A DNA stretch of 64,000 nucleotides from Euglena gracilis. Its lineage: Eukaryota > Euglenida > Euglenophyceae > Euglenales. The notes under the pieces are model-generated. The model was not told the origin of the DNA and made no database searches. It worked only from the letters and a program-made list of their open reading frames with translations. A program made the translations under genes and the position numbers. The DNA lies in contig CP154956.1 in assembly GCA_039621445.1 (NCBI GenBank), forward strand, positions 62,946,257 through 63,010,256, in the 5' to 3' direction. Positions 44,104 to 56,660 of the stretch are shown piece after piece (position 1 is the first letter of the stretch; the number at the start of each line of letters is the position of its first letter).

Positions 44104-47100
44104 GCACTGTGCCCATTAACACCCACCCCCCCTCGAATCAGCATCACCTCAGCCCCGAACCCACACGACCTCCCCCCCCCCGCGCACTTGCTGCGAAAAT
44201 CCAGGGACAAGCCCCTCACAGCACGCGGACCCCCCCCGACAGACACCCCCCCACCCTGTGTGGGTGTCTGGCCCACGCCGGGAGGCAGCGCCGGCATCCG
44301 CTCCACTGTCCTGGCCCGGCCCCAACCCCAGCTTATGCATGGGCCACGGACTAGTGAGCTCGGGCCCGGTCGCCCGAGCCTGCGGCGGCCCATTCCCCCC
44401 CCCCCCCTTCCGGAACCGATCGCACGCCCCCCCCCCCTAAACACCCGGACACGGCACGTCCGCACCTTGTGCGCTACCCCCCCCCCCCCTCCGGAGGCCC
44501 CACCGGACGGCACCCGCGCTCACGCAGTAGCCATCTGGCCACCCTCAGCTGTCCCTGCATTCAGAGACCAGCCCCAACCCGTTACCTGGCCTTTGCTTGC
44601 TCCGACCCCGAATGACCCAGACACCCCTCGCAGGCACACCACAATTTTCTTCCTTTCTTTTGCAATACTCATTTCTTTACGTGATGACCACCCGCAAGTC
44701 TTCCCGTGAGAGTGCCGGGCCACACCCCCGGCATCATCATACAGTACCACCAACCAGGCTGACCGGGGCGACACCAGCCCTCTGAGACAAAACCCCCACC
44801 CTTACACCAGGCTGTCCCCCCCATTTTTCACGGCCATGCACCGCCCAGGCACTGTGCCCATTAACGCCCCCCACCCCCCCCTCTAATCAGCATCACCCCA
44901 GCCCCGAACCCACATGATCCCCACTGCGCACTTGCTGCAGAAACCCAGGGACGGGCCCCTCACAGCATGCGAACCCCCCCTCCGACATACACCCCCCCCC
45001 TGTGTGGGTGCTTGGCTCACGCCGGGCGGCAGCGCCGGCATTTGCTCTACCGTCCTGGCCCGGCCCCAACCCCAGCCAATGTACGGGCCAAGGACCAATG
45101 AGCTTGGGCCCGGTCGCCTAAGCCTGCGGCAGCCTCCCCGGAGCCGATCGCACCCCCCCCCCTAAATACGCATCACATCAGATAACCCCCAGACCCTGTG
45201 CGCGCTCTGCCTGCCCCGCAACGTAGGGAACCCCAATGGGGGGAGACATACATCCCCCCCCCACCCGAACTGGCTTACAGCCTCACCACGACCTCCGCAT
45301 CAAACCTCAGACACCCCACCGCTCCGACCCAGAATGCCGTGGGGCCCGACTTCACGCCCCACAACAGAATGGCAACCCCCGGGCACCCTACAGCTTCAAA
45401 CCCATCACAAGGCTTCTCAGGCCCGACCAGACAAACTCTTAGTCACTGGTCGACCCTAGAGGCCACTGAGTGCTACATCAGAGTGACCGACAGGGCTAAG
45501 GCTCAAAATACCTCCAATCCAAAGCCCCCCCCCCCCGCCCAGCGGAGCCCAGCCTCTTCGTGGCGTAGGCGTTTTTTTTTGTGTGTGTTTTGTTTTTGTT
45601 TTACATCATCCCCACCTCCCGGCACCCCCCCCCCCCCCCCCCCCCCCCCCCGGCCCGCAGGGGGGGGGGGTCCGGACCACCCCCCCACCTGCAAGAGCGC
45701 TCATCTGACTACCGCCCCCGCATTCAAAGACCAGCCCCAACCTGTTACCTGGCCTTTGCTTGCTCAAGCCCCGCATGACCCAAACATCCCCCACCCGCAT
45801 TTACTGCTACCTGAAGTTAGTCTTTACATGAAGAACCCCTCGGAGGCACACCAAGGTTGCATGCCCCCCCGTTAGCGCACAGTTGCACTCACCCCCACCC
45901 CCAACGTCAGGCTCCTTTTTTTTCAATACTTATTTATTTACGCAATAACCACCCGCAAGTCCTCCCTTGAGAGTGCCAGGCCCCACCCCTGGCATCATCA
46001 CACAGTACCACCAACTGGGTTGACCGGGGCGACCCCAGCCCTCTGAGACAAAATCCCCACCCTTGCACCAGGCTGCCCCCCCTTGATTTTCCACGGCCTC
46101 GCACCGCTCAGGCACTGTGCCCATTAACGCCCCCCCTCAAATCAGCATCACCTCATCCCCGAACCCACACGTTCCCCCCCCCCCGCGCACTTGCTGCGAA
46201 AATCCAGGGACGGGCCCCTCACAGCATGCGAACCCCCCCTCCGACAGACACCCCCCACCCTGTGTGGGTGCTTGGCTCACGCCGGGCGGCAGCGCCGGCA
46301 TTCGTTCTACCGTCCTGGCCCGGCCCCAACCCCAGCCTATGTACGGGCCAAGGACCAATGAGCTCGGGCCCGGCCGCCAAAGCCCGCGGCGGCCCATTCC
46401 CTCCGCCCCCTCCTCCCCGGAGCTGATCGCACACGCCCCCCCCCCCTAAACACCCAGACACGGCACGTCAGCACATTGTGCGCACCCCCCCCGTCCGGAG
46501 GCCCATACCGGACAGCACCCGCGCTCACGCAGTTGCCACCTGGCTACCGCCCCCGCATTCAAAGACCAGCCCCAACCTGTTACCTGGCCTTTGCTTGCTC
46601 AAGCCCCGCATGACCCAAACATCCCCCACCCGCATTTACTGCTACCTGAAGTTAGTCTTTACACGAAGAACCTCTCGGAGGCACACCAAGGTTGCACGCC
46701 CCCCCGTTAGCGCACAGTTGCAGTCACCTCCACCCCCAACGTCAGGCTCCTTTTTTTTCAATACTTATTTATTTACGCAATAACCACCCGCAAGTCCTCC
46801 CTTGAGAGTGCCAGGCCCCACCCCTGGCATCATCACACAGTACCACCAACTGGGTTGACCGGGGCGACCCCATCCCTCTGAGACAAAATCCCCACCCTTG
46901 CATCAGGCTGCCCCCCTCGATTTTCCACGGCCTCGCACCGCTCAGGCACTGTGCCCATTAACGCCCCCCTCAAATCAGCATCACCCCAGCCCCGAACCCA
47001 CACGTCCCCCCCCCCGCGCACTTGCTGCGAAAATCCAGGGACGGGCCCCTCACAGCATGCGAACCCCCCCTCCGACAGACACCCCCCCCCCTGTGTGGGT

Positions 47101-47640
47101 GCTTGGCTCACGCCGGGCGGCAGCGCCGGCATTCGTTCTACCGTCCTGGCCCGGCCCCAACCCCAGCCTATGTACGGGCCAAGGACCAATGAGCTTGGGC
47201 CCGGCCGCCAAAGCCCGCGGCGGCCCATTCCCCCCCCCCCCGGAGCTGATCGCACACGCCCCCCCCCTAAACACACATCACATTATACTACCCCTGGACC
47301 CTGTGCGCGCTCTGCCTGCACCGCAACGTAGGGGGCCCCAGTCGATGGAGACATTTGTTTCCCCCCTCCATCCAAACTGGCTTGAAGCCCCACTACGACC
47401 TCCACGCAAACCTCAGACGCCCGACCTCTCCTCTCCCGACCCAGAGTGTCGTCGGGCCATTTTCACGCCCCACCGCAATTTGAATGACAACCCCCGGGCA
47501 CCCCGTAGCTTCAAACCCATCACAAGGCTTTTCAGGCCCGACCAGACAAACTCTTAGTCATTGGCCGACCCTAGAGGCAACTGAGTGATTTGTCAGAGTG
47601 ACCGACGGGGCTAAGGCTAAAAATACCCCCATTCCGAGCC
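44104..47640 (+). repeat. Tandem segmental repeats, unit about 0.75-0.84 kb
   Basis: GGCACTGTGCCCATTAAC recurs at about 44,103, 44,848, 46,110 and 46,945. TTACCTGGCCTTTGCTTGCTC recurs at 43,860, 44,583, 45,746 and 46,581. The copies at 45,720-46,450 and 46,555-47,270 are nearly identical with an offset of 835 bases, so that duplication is recent. A second shared block links 45,170-45,540 with 47,270-47,640. Proline-rich open frames occur on both strands because of the composition; no protein family is recognised. Confidence 0.8.
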
Positions 47641-47814
47641 CCCCCCCCCGCCCCCAGCGAAGCCCAGCCTCTCCGTGGAGTAGGAGAGGAGTGGCCCCCA
47701 CATCACCCAGGGCGTACCAGGGTGCACCCAGCTGGGTTTTTTTTTCTTCATCACTTTTGCGTTCCCCACCCTCTGCCCTGACCGACCCTCGAGAGGAGGG
47801 CCCGGTCCGGTGGG

Positions 47815-48120
47815 AACATCACATCATTCCGACCTCCGCCCCCTAGCAGGCACCTCCTCATTCATTCATCCCCCATCATACCACCCCGGCCTCTGCCCCC
47901 CAGCAGGCACGCCCTCATCCCCCCATCATACCATCCCCGCCTCTGCCCCCCAGCGGGCACGCCCTCATCCCCCCATCATACCATCCCGGCCGCTGCCCCC
48001 CCCAGCGGGCATGCCCTCATCCCCCCATCATACCATCCCGGCTTTTGCCCCCCAGCGGGCCCGCCCTCCTCCCCCCATCATACCCTCCCGGCCTCTGCCC
48101 CCCCAGCGGGCACGCCTTCA
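47815..48120 (+). repeat. 51-bp tandem repeat, about six copies
   Basis: CATCATACC occurs at 47,874, 47,924, 47,974, 48,026 and 48,076, each followed by a GCCTCTGCCCCCCAGCGGGC-like block. A diverged first copy begins near 47,816. Confidence 0.85.
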
Positions 48121-48219
48121 CCCACCCCCCGCCCCGGGCCACCGTCGCCCCCAGCCCCTGCCTCCCAACGTCACCCTCTTGTTGTTCGTCGCCATCCTGT
48201 CCTTCCCAGCCGTTCCCCG

Positions 48220-48500
48220 CAGCGGGATCATCGTACGATGTACTCCGCCTCTGCCCCAGGACACCTCGCCCGTCGTCCTTATCATCAACCCTGCTGTTCC
48301 ACGCGGCATGGACATCGTACGAAGTCCATTGCCGCAGACGCCCCCCTCCCTCGTCGCCCTGGCCCTGTTCCCTGCCCTTCGTGCTCGGCGGGGACCTCGT
48401 ACGATGTTCATCGCCGCAGACGACCCCCTCCATCGTCGCCCTGGCCCTGTTCCCTGCCCTTCGCGCTCAGCGGGATCATCGTACGATGTTCACGACCGGC
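48220..48500 (+). repeat. Repeats of about 85 bp with a CGTACGATG core
   Basis: ATCGTACGA or TCGTACGATG lies near 48,228, 48,314, 48,397 and 48,479, separated by CCCTGGCCCTGTTCCCTGCC-like and GCGCTCAGCGGGA-like words. The last copy and its flank (48,455-48,539) recur at 59,923-60,007, beyond the large minisatellite. Confidence 0.75.
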
Positions 48501-48539
48501 CCTCCCCCCACACCCGCCCCTTCCACCATCCGCCACACA

Positions 48540-51500
48540 CCTACCCCAGCCGACAGCCCCGACCCCGCCCCCTCCTACCCCAGCCGGCATCCCCGGCCCC
48601 CCCGCCCCCTACCTCTACCAGGCAGCCCGGCCCCGCCCCTACCTATGCCAGCCGGCAGCCCCGGCCCCGCCGACCTATGCCAGCCGTCACCCCCGGCCCC
48701 GCCCCCTACCTATGCCACCTGGCAGCCCCGGCCCCGCCCCCTACCTATGCCAGCCGGCAGCCCCGGCCACGCCCCCTACCTGTGCCAGCCGGCAGCCCCG
48801 GCCCCGCCCCCTACCTATACCAGCCGCAGCCGGCCCCTCCCCCTCCCTACCCCAGCCGGCCCCCCGGGCCCCGCCCGCCCCCTACCTATGCCAGCCGGCA
48901 GCCCCGGCCCCGCTCCCGACCTATGCCAGCCGTCACCCCCGGCCCCGCCCCCTACCTATGCCACCTGGCGGCCCCGGCCACGCCCCCTACCTGCCAGGCC
49001 CCCGGCCGCCCCCTACCTATGCCAGCGGCCCCCGGCCCCCTCCCCAGCGGGCCCCCGGCCCCGCCCCCCCACCTATCCGCCCGCCGCCCCCCCCGCCCCC
49101 CTCCTACCTATGCCAGCCCACCCGGCCCCGCCCCCCTACCTATGCCACTGGCAGCCCCGGCCCGCCCCCTACCTGTGCCAGCCGCCCGGCCCGCCCTACC
49201 TATACCAGCCGGCTGCCGGCCCCCCCCCCTTACCTATGCCAGCCGGCACCCCCGGCCCCGCCCCCTACCTATGCCAGCCGGCAGCCCCGCCCCCCCCCCC
49301 TACCTGTGCCAGCCCCCAGCCCCGCCCCCGCCCCCTCCCTCTCCCAGCCGGCAGCCCCGGCCCCGCCCCCTACCTATGCCAGCCGGCAGCCCCGGCCCCG
49401 CCCCCTACCTATACCAGCCGGCAGCCCCGGCCCCGCCCCCCTACCTATGCCAGCCGGCAACCCCGGCCCCGCCCCTTACCTATGCCAGCCGGCACCCCCG
49501 GCCCCGCCCCCAACCTAGGCCAGCCGGCAGCCCCGGCCCCGCCCCCTACCTATGCCAGCCGGCAGCCCCGGCCCCGCCCCCTCCCTATGCCAGCCGGCAG
49601 CCCCGGCCCCGCCCCCTACCTATGCCAGCCGGCAGCCCCGGCCCCGCCCCCTACCTATGCCAGCCGGCAGCCCCGGCCCCGCCCCCTACCTATGCCAGCC
49701 GGCAGCCCCTGCCCCGCCCCCTACCTATGCCAGCCGGCACCCCCGGCCCCGCCCCTTCCCTACGCCAGCCGGCACCCCCGGCCCCGCCCCCTCCCTATGC
49801 CAGCCGGCAGCCCCGGCCCCGCCCCCTACCTATAACAGCCGGCAGCCCCGGCCCCGCCCCTTACCTATGCCAGCCGGCAGCCCCGGCCCCGCCCCCTACC
49901 TATGCCAGCCGGCAGCCCCGGCCCCGCCCCCTACCTACCTATGCCAGCCCTTACGTATGCCAGCCGGCAGCCCCGGCCCCGCCCCCTACCTATGCCCGCC
50001 GGCAGCCCCGGCCCGCCCCCTACCTATGCCAGCCCCCCCCCCCCCCCTATGCCTATGCCGGCACCCCGGCCCCTACCCCTACCTATGCCAGCCGGCAGCC
50101 CCGGCCCCGCCCCTTACCTATGCCAGCCGGCAGCCCCGGCCCCGCCCCCTACCTATGCCAGCCGGCAGCCCCGGCCCCGCCCCCTACCTATGCCAGCCGG
50201 CAGCCCCGGCCCCGCCCCCTACCTATGCCAGCCGGCAGCCCCGGCCCCGCCCCTACCTATGCCAGCCGGCAACCCCGGCCCCGCCCCCTACCTATGCCAG
50301 CCGGCAGCCCCGGCCCCGCCCCCTACCTATGCCAGCCGGCAGCCCCCGGCCCCCCCCCTACCTATGCCAGACGGCAGCCCCGCCCCCCCCCCTAACCTAT
50401 GCCAGCCGGCAGCCCCGGCCCCCCCCCCTCCCTAGGCCAGCCGCCGGCCCCGGCCCCCCCCCTACCTATGCCAGCCGGCAACCCCGGCCCCGCCCCCTAC
50501 CTATGCCAGCCGGCAGCCCCGGCCTCACCCCCTACCTATGCCAGCCGGCAGCCCTGGCACTTTCCCTGTTCCCTTCGGCTCGGCGTGCTCGGCGGGGGAC
50601 CTATGCCAGCCGGCAGCCCCGGCCCCGCCCCCTACCTATGCCAGCCGGCAGCCCCGGCCCGGCCCCCTCCCAATCCCAGCCGGCAGCCCCGGCCCCCCCC
50701 CTACCTATGCCAGCCGGCAGCCCCGCCCCCGCCCCCTACCTATGCCAGCCGGCAGCCCCGGCCCCGCCCCCTACCTATGCCAGCCGGCAGCCCCGGCCCC
50801 GCCCCCTACCTATGCCAGCCGGCAGCCCCGGCCCCGCCCCCTACCTATGCCAGCCGGCAGCCCCGGCCCCGCCCCCTACCTATGCCAGCCAGCATCCCCG
50901 GCCCCGCCCCCTACCTATGCCAGCCAGCATCCCCGGCCCCGCCCCCTACCTATGCCAGCCAGCCGGCAGCCCCGGCCTCGCCCCCTACCTATGCCAGCCG
51001 GCAGCCCCGGCCCCGCCCCTACCTATGCCAGCCGGCAGCCCCGGCCCCGCCCCCTACCTATGCCAGCCGGCAGCCCCGGTCCCGCCTCCTACCTATGCCA
51101 GCCGGCATCCCCGGCCACGCCCCCTACCTATGCCAGCCGGCACCTCCTGTCTCCCCCCCTACCTCTGCCAACCGGCAGCCCCGGTCCCGCCCCCTACGTC
51201 TGCCAGCCGGCAGCCCCGGCCCCGCCCCCTACCTATGCCAGCCGGCAGCCCCGGCCCCGCCCCCTACCTATGCCAGCCGGCAGCCCCGGCCCCGCCCCCT
51301 ACCTATGCCAGCCGGCAGCCCCGGCCCCGCCCCCTACCTATGCCAGCCGTCAGCCCCGGCTCCGCCCCCAACCTATGCCAGCCGGCAGCCCCGGCCCCGC
51401 CCCCTACCTATGCCAGCCGGCAGCCCCGGCCCCGCCCCCTACCTATGCCAGCCGGCAGCCCCGGCGCCGCCCCCTACCTATGCCTGCCGGCAGCCCCGGC

Positions 51501-54500
51501 CCCGCCCCCTACCTATGACAGCCGGCAGCCCCGGCCCCGCCCCTACCTATGCCAGCCGGCAGCCCCAGCCCCGCCCCCTACCTATGCCAGCCGGCAGCCC
51601 CGGCCCCGCCCCTTACCTATGCCAGCCGGCAGCCCCGGCCCCGCCCCCTACCTATGCCAGCCGGCAACCCCGGCCCCGCCCCCTACCTATTCCAGCCGGC
51701 AGCCCCGGCCCCGCCCCCTACCTATGCCAGCCGGCAGCCCCGGCCCCGCCCCTTACCTATGCCAGCCGGCAGCCCCGGCCCCGCCCCCTACCTATGCCAG
51801 CCGGCAGCCCCCGCCCCGGCCCCTACCTATGCCAGCCGGCAGCCCCGGCCCCGCCCCCTACCTATGCCAGCTGGCATCCCCGGCCCCGCCCCCTTACCTA
51901 TGCCAGCCGGCAGCCCGGCCCCGCCCCCTACCTATGCCAGCCGGCAGCCCCGCCCCCGCCCCTACCTATGCCAGCCGGCAGCCCCCGCCCCCCCCCCTAC
52001 CTCTGCCAGCCGGCACCCCCGGCCCCGCCCCCTACCTATGCCAGCCGGCAGCCCCGGCCCCGCCCCCTACCTATGCCAGCCGGAAACCCCGGCCCCACCC
52101 CCTACCTATGCCAGCCGGCAGCCCCGGCCCCGCCCCTACCTATGCCAGCCGGCAGCCCCGGCCCCGCCCCCTACCTATGCCAGCCGGCACCCCCCGCGCC
52201 GGCCCCCCCCCCCTCCTATGCCAGCCGGCACCCCCGCCCCGCCCCCCACCCATACCCGCCGGGAGCCCCGGCCCCGCCCCTACCTATGCCAGCCGGCAGC
52301 CCCGGCCCCGCCCCCTACCTATGCCGCCCGGCAGCCCCTGCCCCCGCCCCGAAGAGAAAAAAAAAAAAACTACCTATGCCAGCCGGCAGCCCCGGCCCCG
52401 CCCCCTACCTATGCCAGCCGGCAGCCCCGGCCCCGCCCCCTACCTTTTCCTGCCGGTAGCCCCGCCCCCGCCCCTCCCCATGCCGGCCGGCAGCCCCGGC
52501 CCCGCCCCCTACCTATGCCAGCCGGCAGCCCCGGCCTCGCCCCCTACCTATGCCAGCCGGCAGCCCCGGCCCCGCCCCCTACCTATGCCAGCCGGCAGCC
52601 CCCGCCCCCGCCCTCTACCTATGCCAGCCGGCACCCCCGGCCCCGCCCCCTACCTATACCAGCCGGCAGCCCCGGCCCCGCCCCCTACCTATACCAGCCG
52701 GCAGCCCCGGCCCCGCCCCTTACCTATGCCAGCCGGCAGCCCCGGCCCCGCCCCCTACCTATGCCAGCCGGCAGCCCCGGCCCCGCCCCCTACCTATGCC
52801 AGCCGGCAGCCCCGGCCCCCCCCCCTACCTATGCCAGCCGGCAGCCCCGGCCCCGCCCCTTACCTATGCCAGCCGGCACCCCCGGCCCCGCCCACTCCCT
52901 ATGCCACCCGGCAGCCCCGGCCCCGCCCCCTACCTATGCCAGCCGGCAGCCCCGGCCCCGCCCCCTACCTATGCCAGCCGGCAGCCCCGGCCCCGCCCCC
53001 TACCTATGCCAGCCGGCAGCCCCGGCCCCGCCCCCTACCTATGCCAGCCGGCAGCCCCGGCCCCGCCCCCTACCTATTCCAGCCGGCAGCCCCGGCCCCG
53101 CCCCCTACCTATGCCAGCCGGCAGCCCCGGCCCCGCCCCCTACCTATGCCAGCCGGCAGCCCCGGCCCCGCCCCCTACCTATACCAGCCGGCAGCCCCGG
53201 CCCCGCCCCTTACCTATGCCAGCCGGCAGCCCCGGCCCCGCCCCTTACCTATGCCAGCCGGCAGCCCCGGCCCCGCCCCCTACCTATGCCAGCCGGCAGC
53301 CCCGGCCCCGCCCCCTACCTATAGCCCGCGGGAGCCCCGGCCCCTCCCCCTACCTATGCCAGCCGGCAGCCCCGGCCCCTCCCCCTAACTATGCCAGCCG
53401 GCAGCCCCGCCCCCGCCCCCTGCCTATGCCAGCCGGCAGCCCCGGCCCCGCCCCCTACCTATGCCAGCCGGCAGCCCCGGCCCCGCCCCTAACCTATACC
53501 TGCCGGCAGCCCCGGCCCCGCCCCTTACCTATGCCAGCCGGCAGCCCCGGCCCCGCCCCCTACCTATGCCAGCCGGCAGCCCCGGCCCCGCCCCCTACCT
53601 ATGCCAGCCGGCAGCCCCGGCCCCGCCCCTTACCTATGCCAGCCGGCAGCCCCGGCCCCGCCCCTTACCTATGCCAGCCGGCAGCCCCGGCCCCGCCCCC
53701 TACCTATGCCAGCCGGCAGCCCCCCCCCCCCCCCCTACCTATGCCAGCCGGCAGCCCCGGCCCCGCCCCCTACCTATGCCAGCCGGCAGCCCCGGCCCCG
53801 CCCCCTACCTATGCCAGCCGGCCGCCCCGGCCTCACCCCCTACCTATGCCAGCCGGCAGCCCCGGCCCCGCCCCCTACCTATGCCAGCCGGCAGCCCCGG
53901 CTACCCCCAGCCGGCAACCCCGGCCCCGCCCCCTACCTATGCCAGCCGGCAGCCCCGGCCCCGCCCCCTACCTATGCCAGCCGGCAGCCCCGGCCCCGCC
54001 CCTTACCTATGCCAGCCGGCAGCCCCGGCCCCCCCCCCTCCTTATCCCAGCCGGCACCCCGGCCCCGCCCCCTACCTATGCCAGCCGGCAGCCCCAGCCA
54101 CGCCTGCCGCCTACCTATGCCAGCCGGCAGCCCCGGCCCCGCCCCCTACCTATGCCAGCCGGCAACCCCCGGCCCCGCCCCTTACCTATGCCAGCCGGCA
54201 GCCCCCGCCACGCCCCCTCCCTATGCCAGCCCGCACCCCCGGCCCCCCCGCCTCCCTACCTCAGCCGGCCGGCCGGCCCCCCCCCGCCCCCTACCTATGC
54301 CAGCCGGCAGCCCCGGCCCCGCCCCCTACCTATGCCAGCCGGCAGCCCCGGCCCCGCCCCTTACCTATGCCAGCCGGCAGCCCCGGCCCCGCCCCCTACC
54401 TATGCCAGCCGGCAACCCCGGCCCCGCCCCCTACCTATGCCAGCCGGCAGCCCCGGCCCCGCCCCCTACCTATGCCAGCCGGCAGCCCCGGCCCCGCCCC

Positions 54501-56505
54501 TACCTATGCCCGCCTGCAGCCCCTGCCCCGCCCCCCACCTATGCCCCCCGGCAGCCCCGGCCCCGCCCCTTACCTATGCCAGCCGGCAGCCCCGGCCCCG
54601 CCCCCTACCTATGCCAGCCGGCAGCCCCGGCCCCCCGGCAGCCCCGGCCCCGCCCCCTACCTATGCCAGCCGGCAGCCCCGGCCCCGCCCCCTACCTATA
54701 CCAGCCGGCACCCCGGCCCCGCCCCCTACCTATGCCAGCCGGCAGCCCCGGCCCCGCCCCCTACCTATGCCAGCCGGCAGCCCCGGCCCCGCCCCCTACC
54801 TATACCAGCCGGCAGCCCCGGCCCCGCCCCTTACCTATGCCAGCCGGCAGCCCCGGCCCCGCCCCTTACCTATGCCACCTGGCAGCCCCGGCCCCGCCCC
54901 CTACCTATGCCAGCCGGCAGCCCCGGCCCCGCCTCTTACCTATGCCAGCCGGCAGCCCCGGCCCTGCCCCTTACCTATGCCAGCCGGCAGCCCCGGCCCC
55001 GCCCCCTACCTATGCCAGCCGGCAGCCCCGGCCCCGCCCCTTACCTATGCCAGCCGGCAGCCCCGGCCCCGCCCCCTACCTATACCAGCCGGCAGCCCCG
55101 GCCCCGCCCCCTACCTATGCCAGCCGGCAGTTCCGGCCCTGCCCCCTACCTATGCCAGCCGGCAGCCCCGGCCCCGCCCCCTACCTGTGCCAGCCGGCAG
55201 CCCCGGCCCCGCCCCCTACCTATACCAGCCGGCAGCCCCGGCCACGCCCCCTACCTATGCCAGCCGGCAGCCCCGGCCCCCCCCCCTTACCTATGCCAGC
55301 CGGCAGCCCCGGCCCCGCCCCCTACCTATGCCAGCCGGCAGCCCCGGCCCCGCCCCCTACCTATGCCAGCCGGCAACCCCGGCCCCGCCCCCTACCTATG
55401 CCAGCCGGCAGCCCCGGCCCCGCCCCTTACCTATGCCAGCCGGCAGCCCCGGCCCCGCCCCCTACCTATGCCAGCCGGCAGCCCCGGCCCCGCCCCTTAC
55501 CTATGCCAGCCGGCAGCCCCGGCCCCGCCCCCTACCTATACCAGCCGGCAGCCCCGGCCCCGCCCCTTACCTGTGCCAGCCGGCAGCCCCGGCCCCGCCC
55601 CCTACCTATGCCAGCCGGCAGCCCCGGCCCCGCCCCCTACCTATGCCAGCCGGCAGCCCCGGCCCCGCCCCCTACCTATGCCAGCCGGCAGCCCCGGCCC
55701 CGCCCCTTACCTGTGCCAGCCGGCAGCCCCGGCCCCGCCCCCTACCTATGCCAGCCGGCAGCCCCGGCCCCGCCCCTTACCTATGCCAGCCGGCAGCCCC
55801 GGCCCCGCCCCCTACCTATGCCAACCGGCAGCCCCGGCCCCGCCCCCTACCCATGCCAGCCGGCAGCCCCGGCCCCGCCCCCTACCTATGCCAGCCGGCA
55901 GCCCCGGCCCCGCCCCTTACCTATGCCAGCCGGCAGCCCCGGCCCCGCCCCCTACCTATGCCAGCCGGCAGCCCCGGCCCCGCCCCCTACCTATGCCAGC
56001 CGGCAGCCCCGGCCCCGCCCCCTACCTATGCCAGCCGGCAGCCCTGGCCCCGCCCCCTACCTATGCCAGCCGGCAGCCCCGGCCCCGCCCCCTACCTATG
56101 CAAGCCGGCCCCCCCGGACACCCCCCGACCTATGCCAGCCGGCAGCCCCGGCCCCGCCCCCTACCTATGCCAGCCGGCAGCCCCGGCCCCGCCCCCTCCC
56201 TATGCCTCCTGGCAGCCCTGGCCCCGCCCCCTACCTATGCCAGCCGGCCCCCCCCCCCCCCCTACCTATGCCAGCCGGCACCCCCCGGCCCCGCCCCCTA
56301 CCTATGCCAGCCGGTACCCCCGGCCCCCCCCCCTACCTTATCCAGCCGGCTTCCCCCGCCCCCCCCCCTACCCCTTCCAGCCGGCAGCCCCCGCCCCGCC
56401 CCCTTCCTATGCCAGCCGGCAGCCCGGCCCCCCCCCCCCCTACCTATGCCAGCCGGCAGCCCCGGCCCCTCCCCCCTACCTATGCCAGCTGGCAGCCCCA
56501 GTGTC
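48540..56505 (+). repeat. 8-kb minisatellite of a 35-bp unit, about 225 copies
   Basis: The unit contains CAGCCCCGGCCCCGCCCC and TACCTATGCCAGCCGG and repeats with point variants (TATACC, CCCTTACC, CACCCCCGG). Because 35 is not a multiple of three, reading frames rotate from unit to unit. No frame on the + strand of the consensus has a stop, so open frames of 860-1,330 codons appear in all three, all encoding the same 35-residue proline-rich peptide with one cysteine and one tyrosine per cluster. The minus strand contains two TAG words per unit and has no long frame. Interruptions occur at about 50,563-50,602 and, as an A-run, at 52,350-52,371. I treat it as a satellite, not as a gene. Confidence 0.9.
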
Positions 56506-56589
56506 GGGCAGTGGCTTAGGGTGGCGGCAGTGAATTGGCACTGGTTCTGTCACATGGCTACATTGTGGTCTCCGACGGTCCTGCTAGGA

Positions 56590-56660
56590 GGAGAAAAATC
56601 CCGGGACCCCCTCCCCACCCCCCCCCCCCCCCCCCCCCCCTCTTCCCCCCCCCCCCCCCC
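56590..56660. repeat. C-run boundary after the minisatellite
   Basis: Two long C-runs interrupted by TCTTCC separate the minisatellite from the next tandem family. Run lengths may be unreliable. Confidence 0.7.

Noticed and set aside
42237-44513. Long minus-strand glycine/arginine-rich frames in the GC-rich stretch
   Set aside because: They overlap equally long plus-strand frames, follow base composition and have no recognisable domain.
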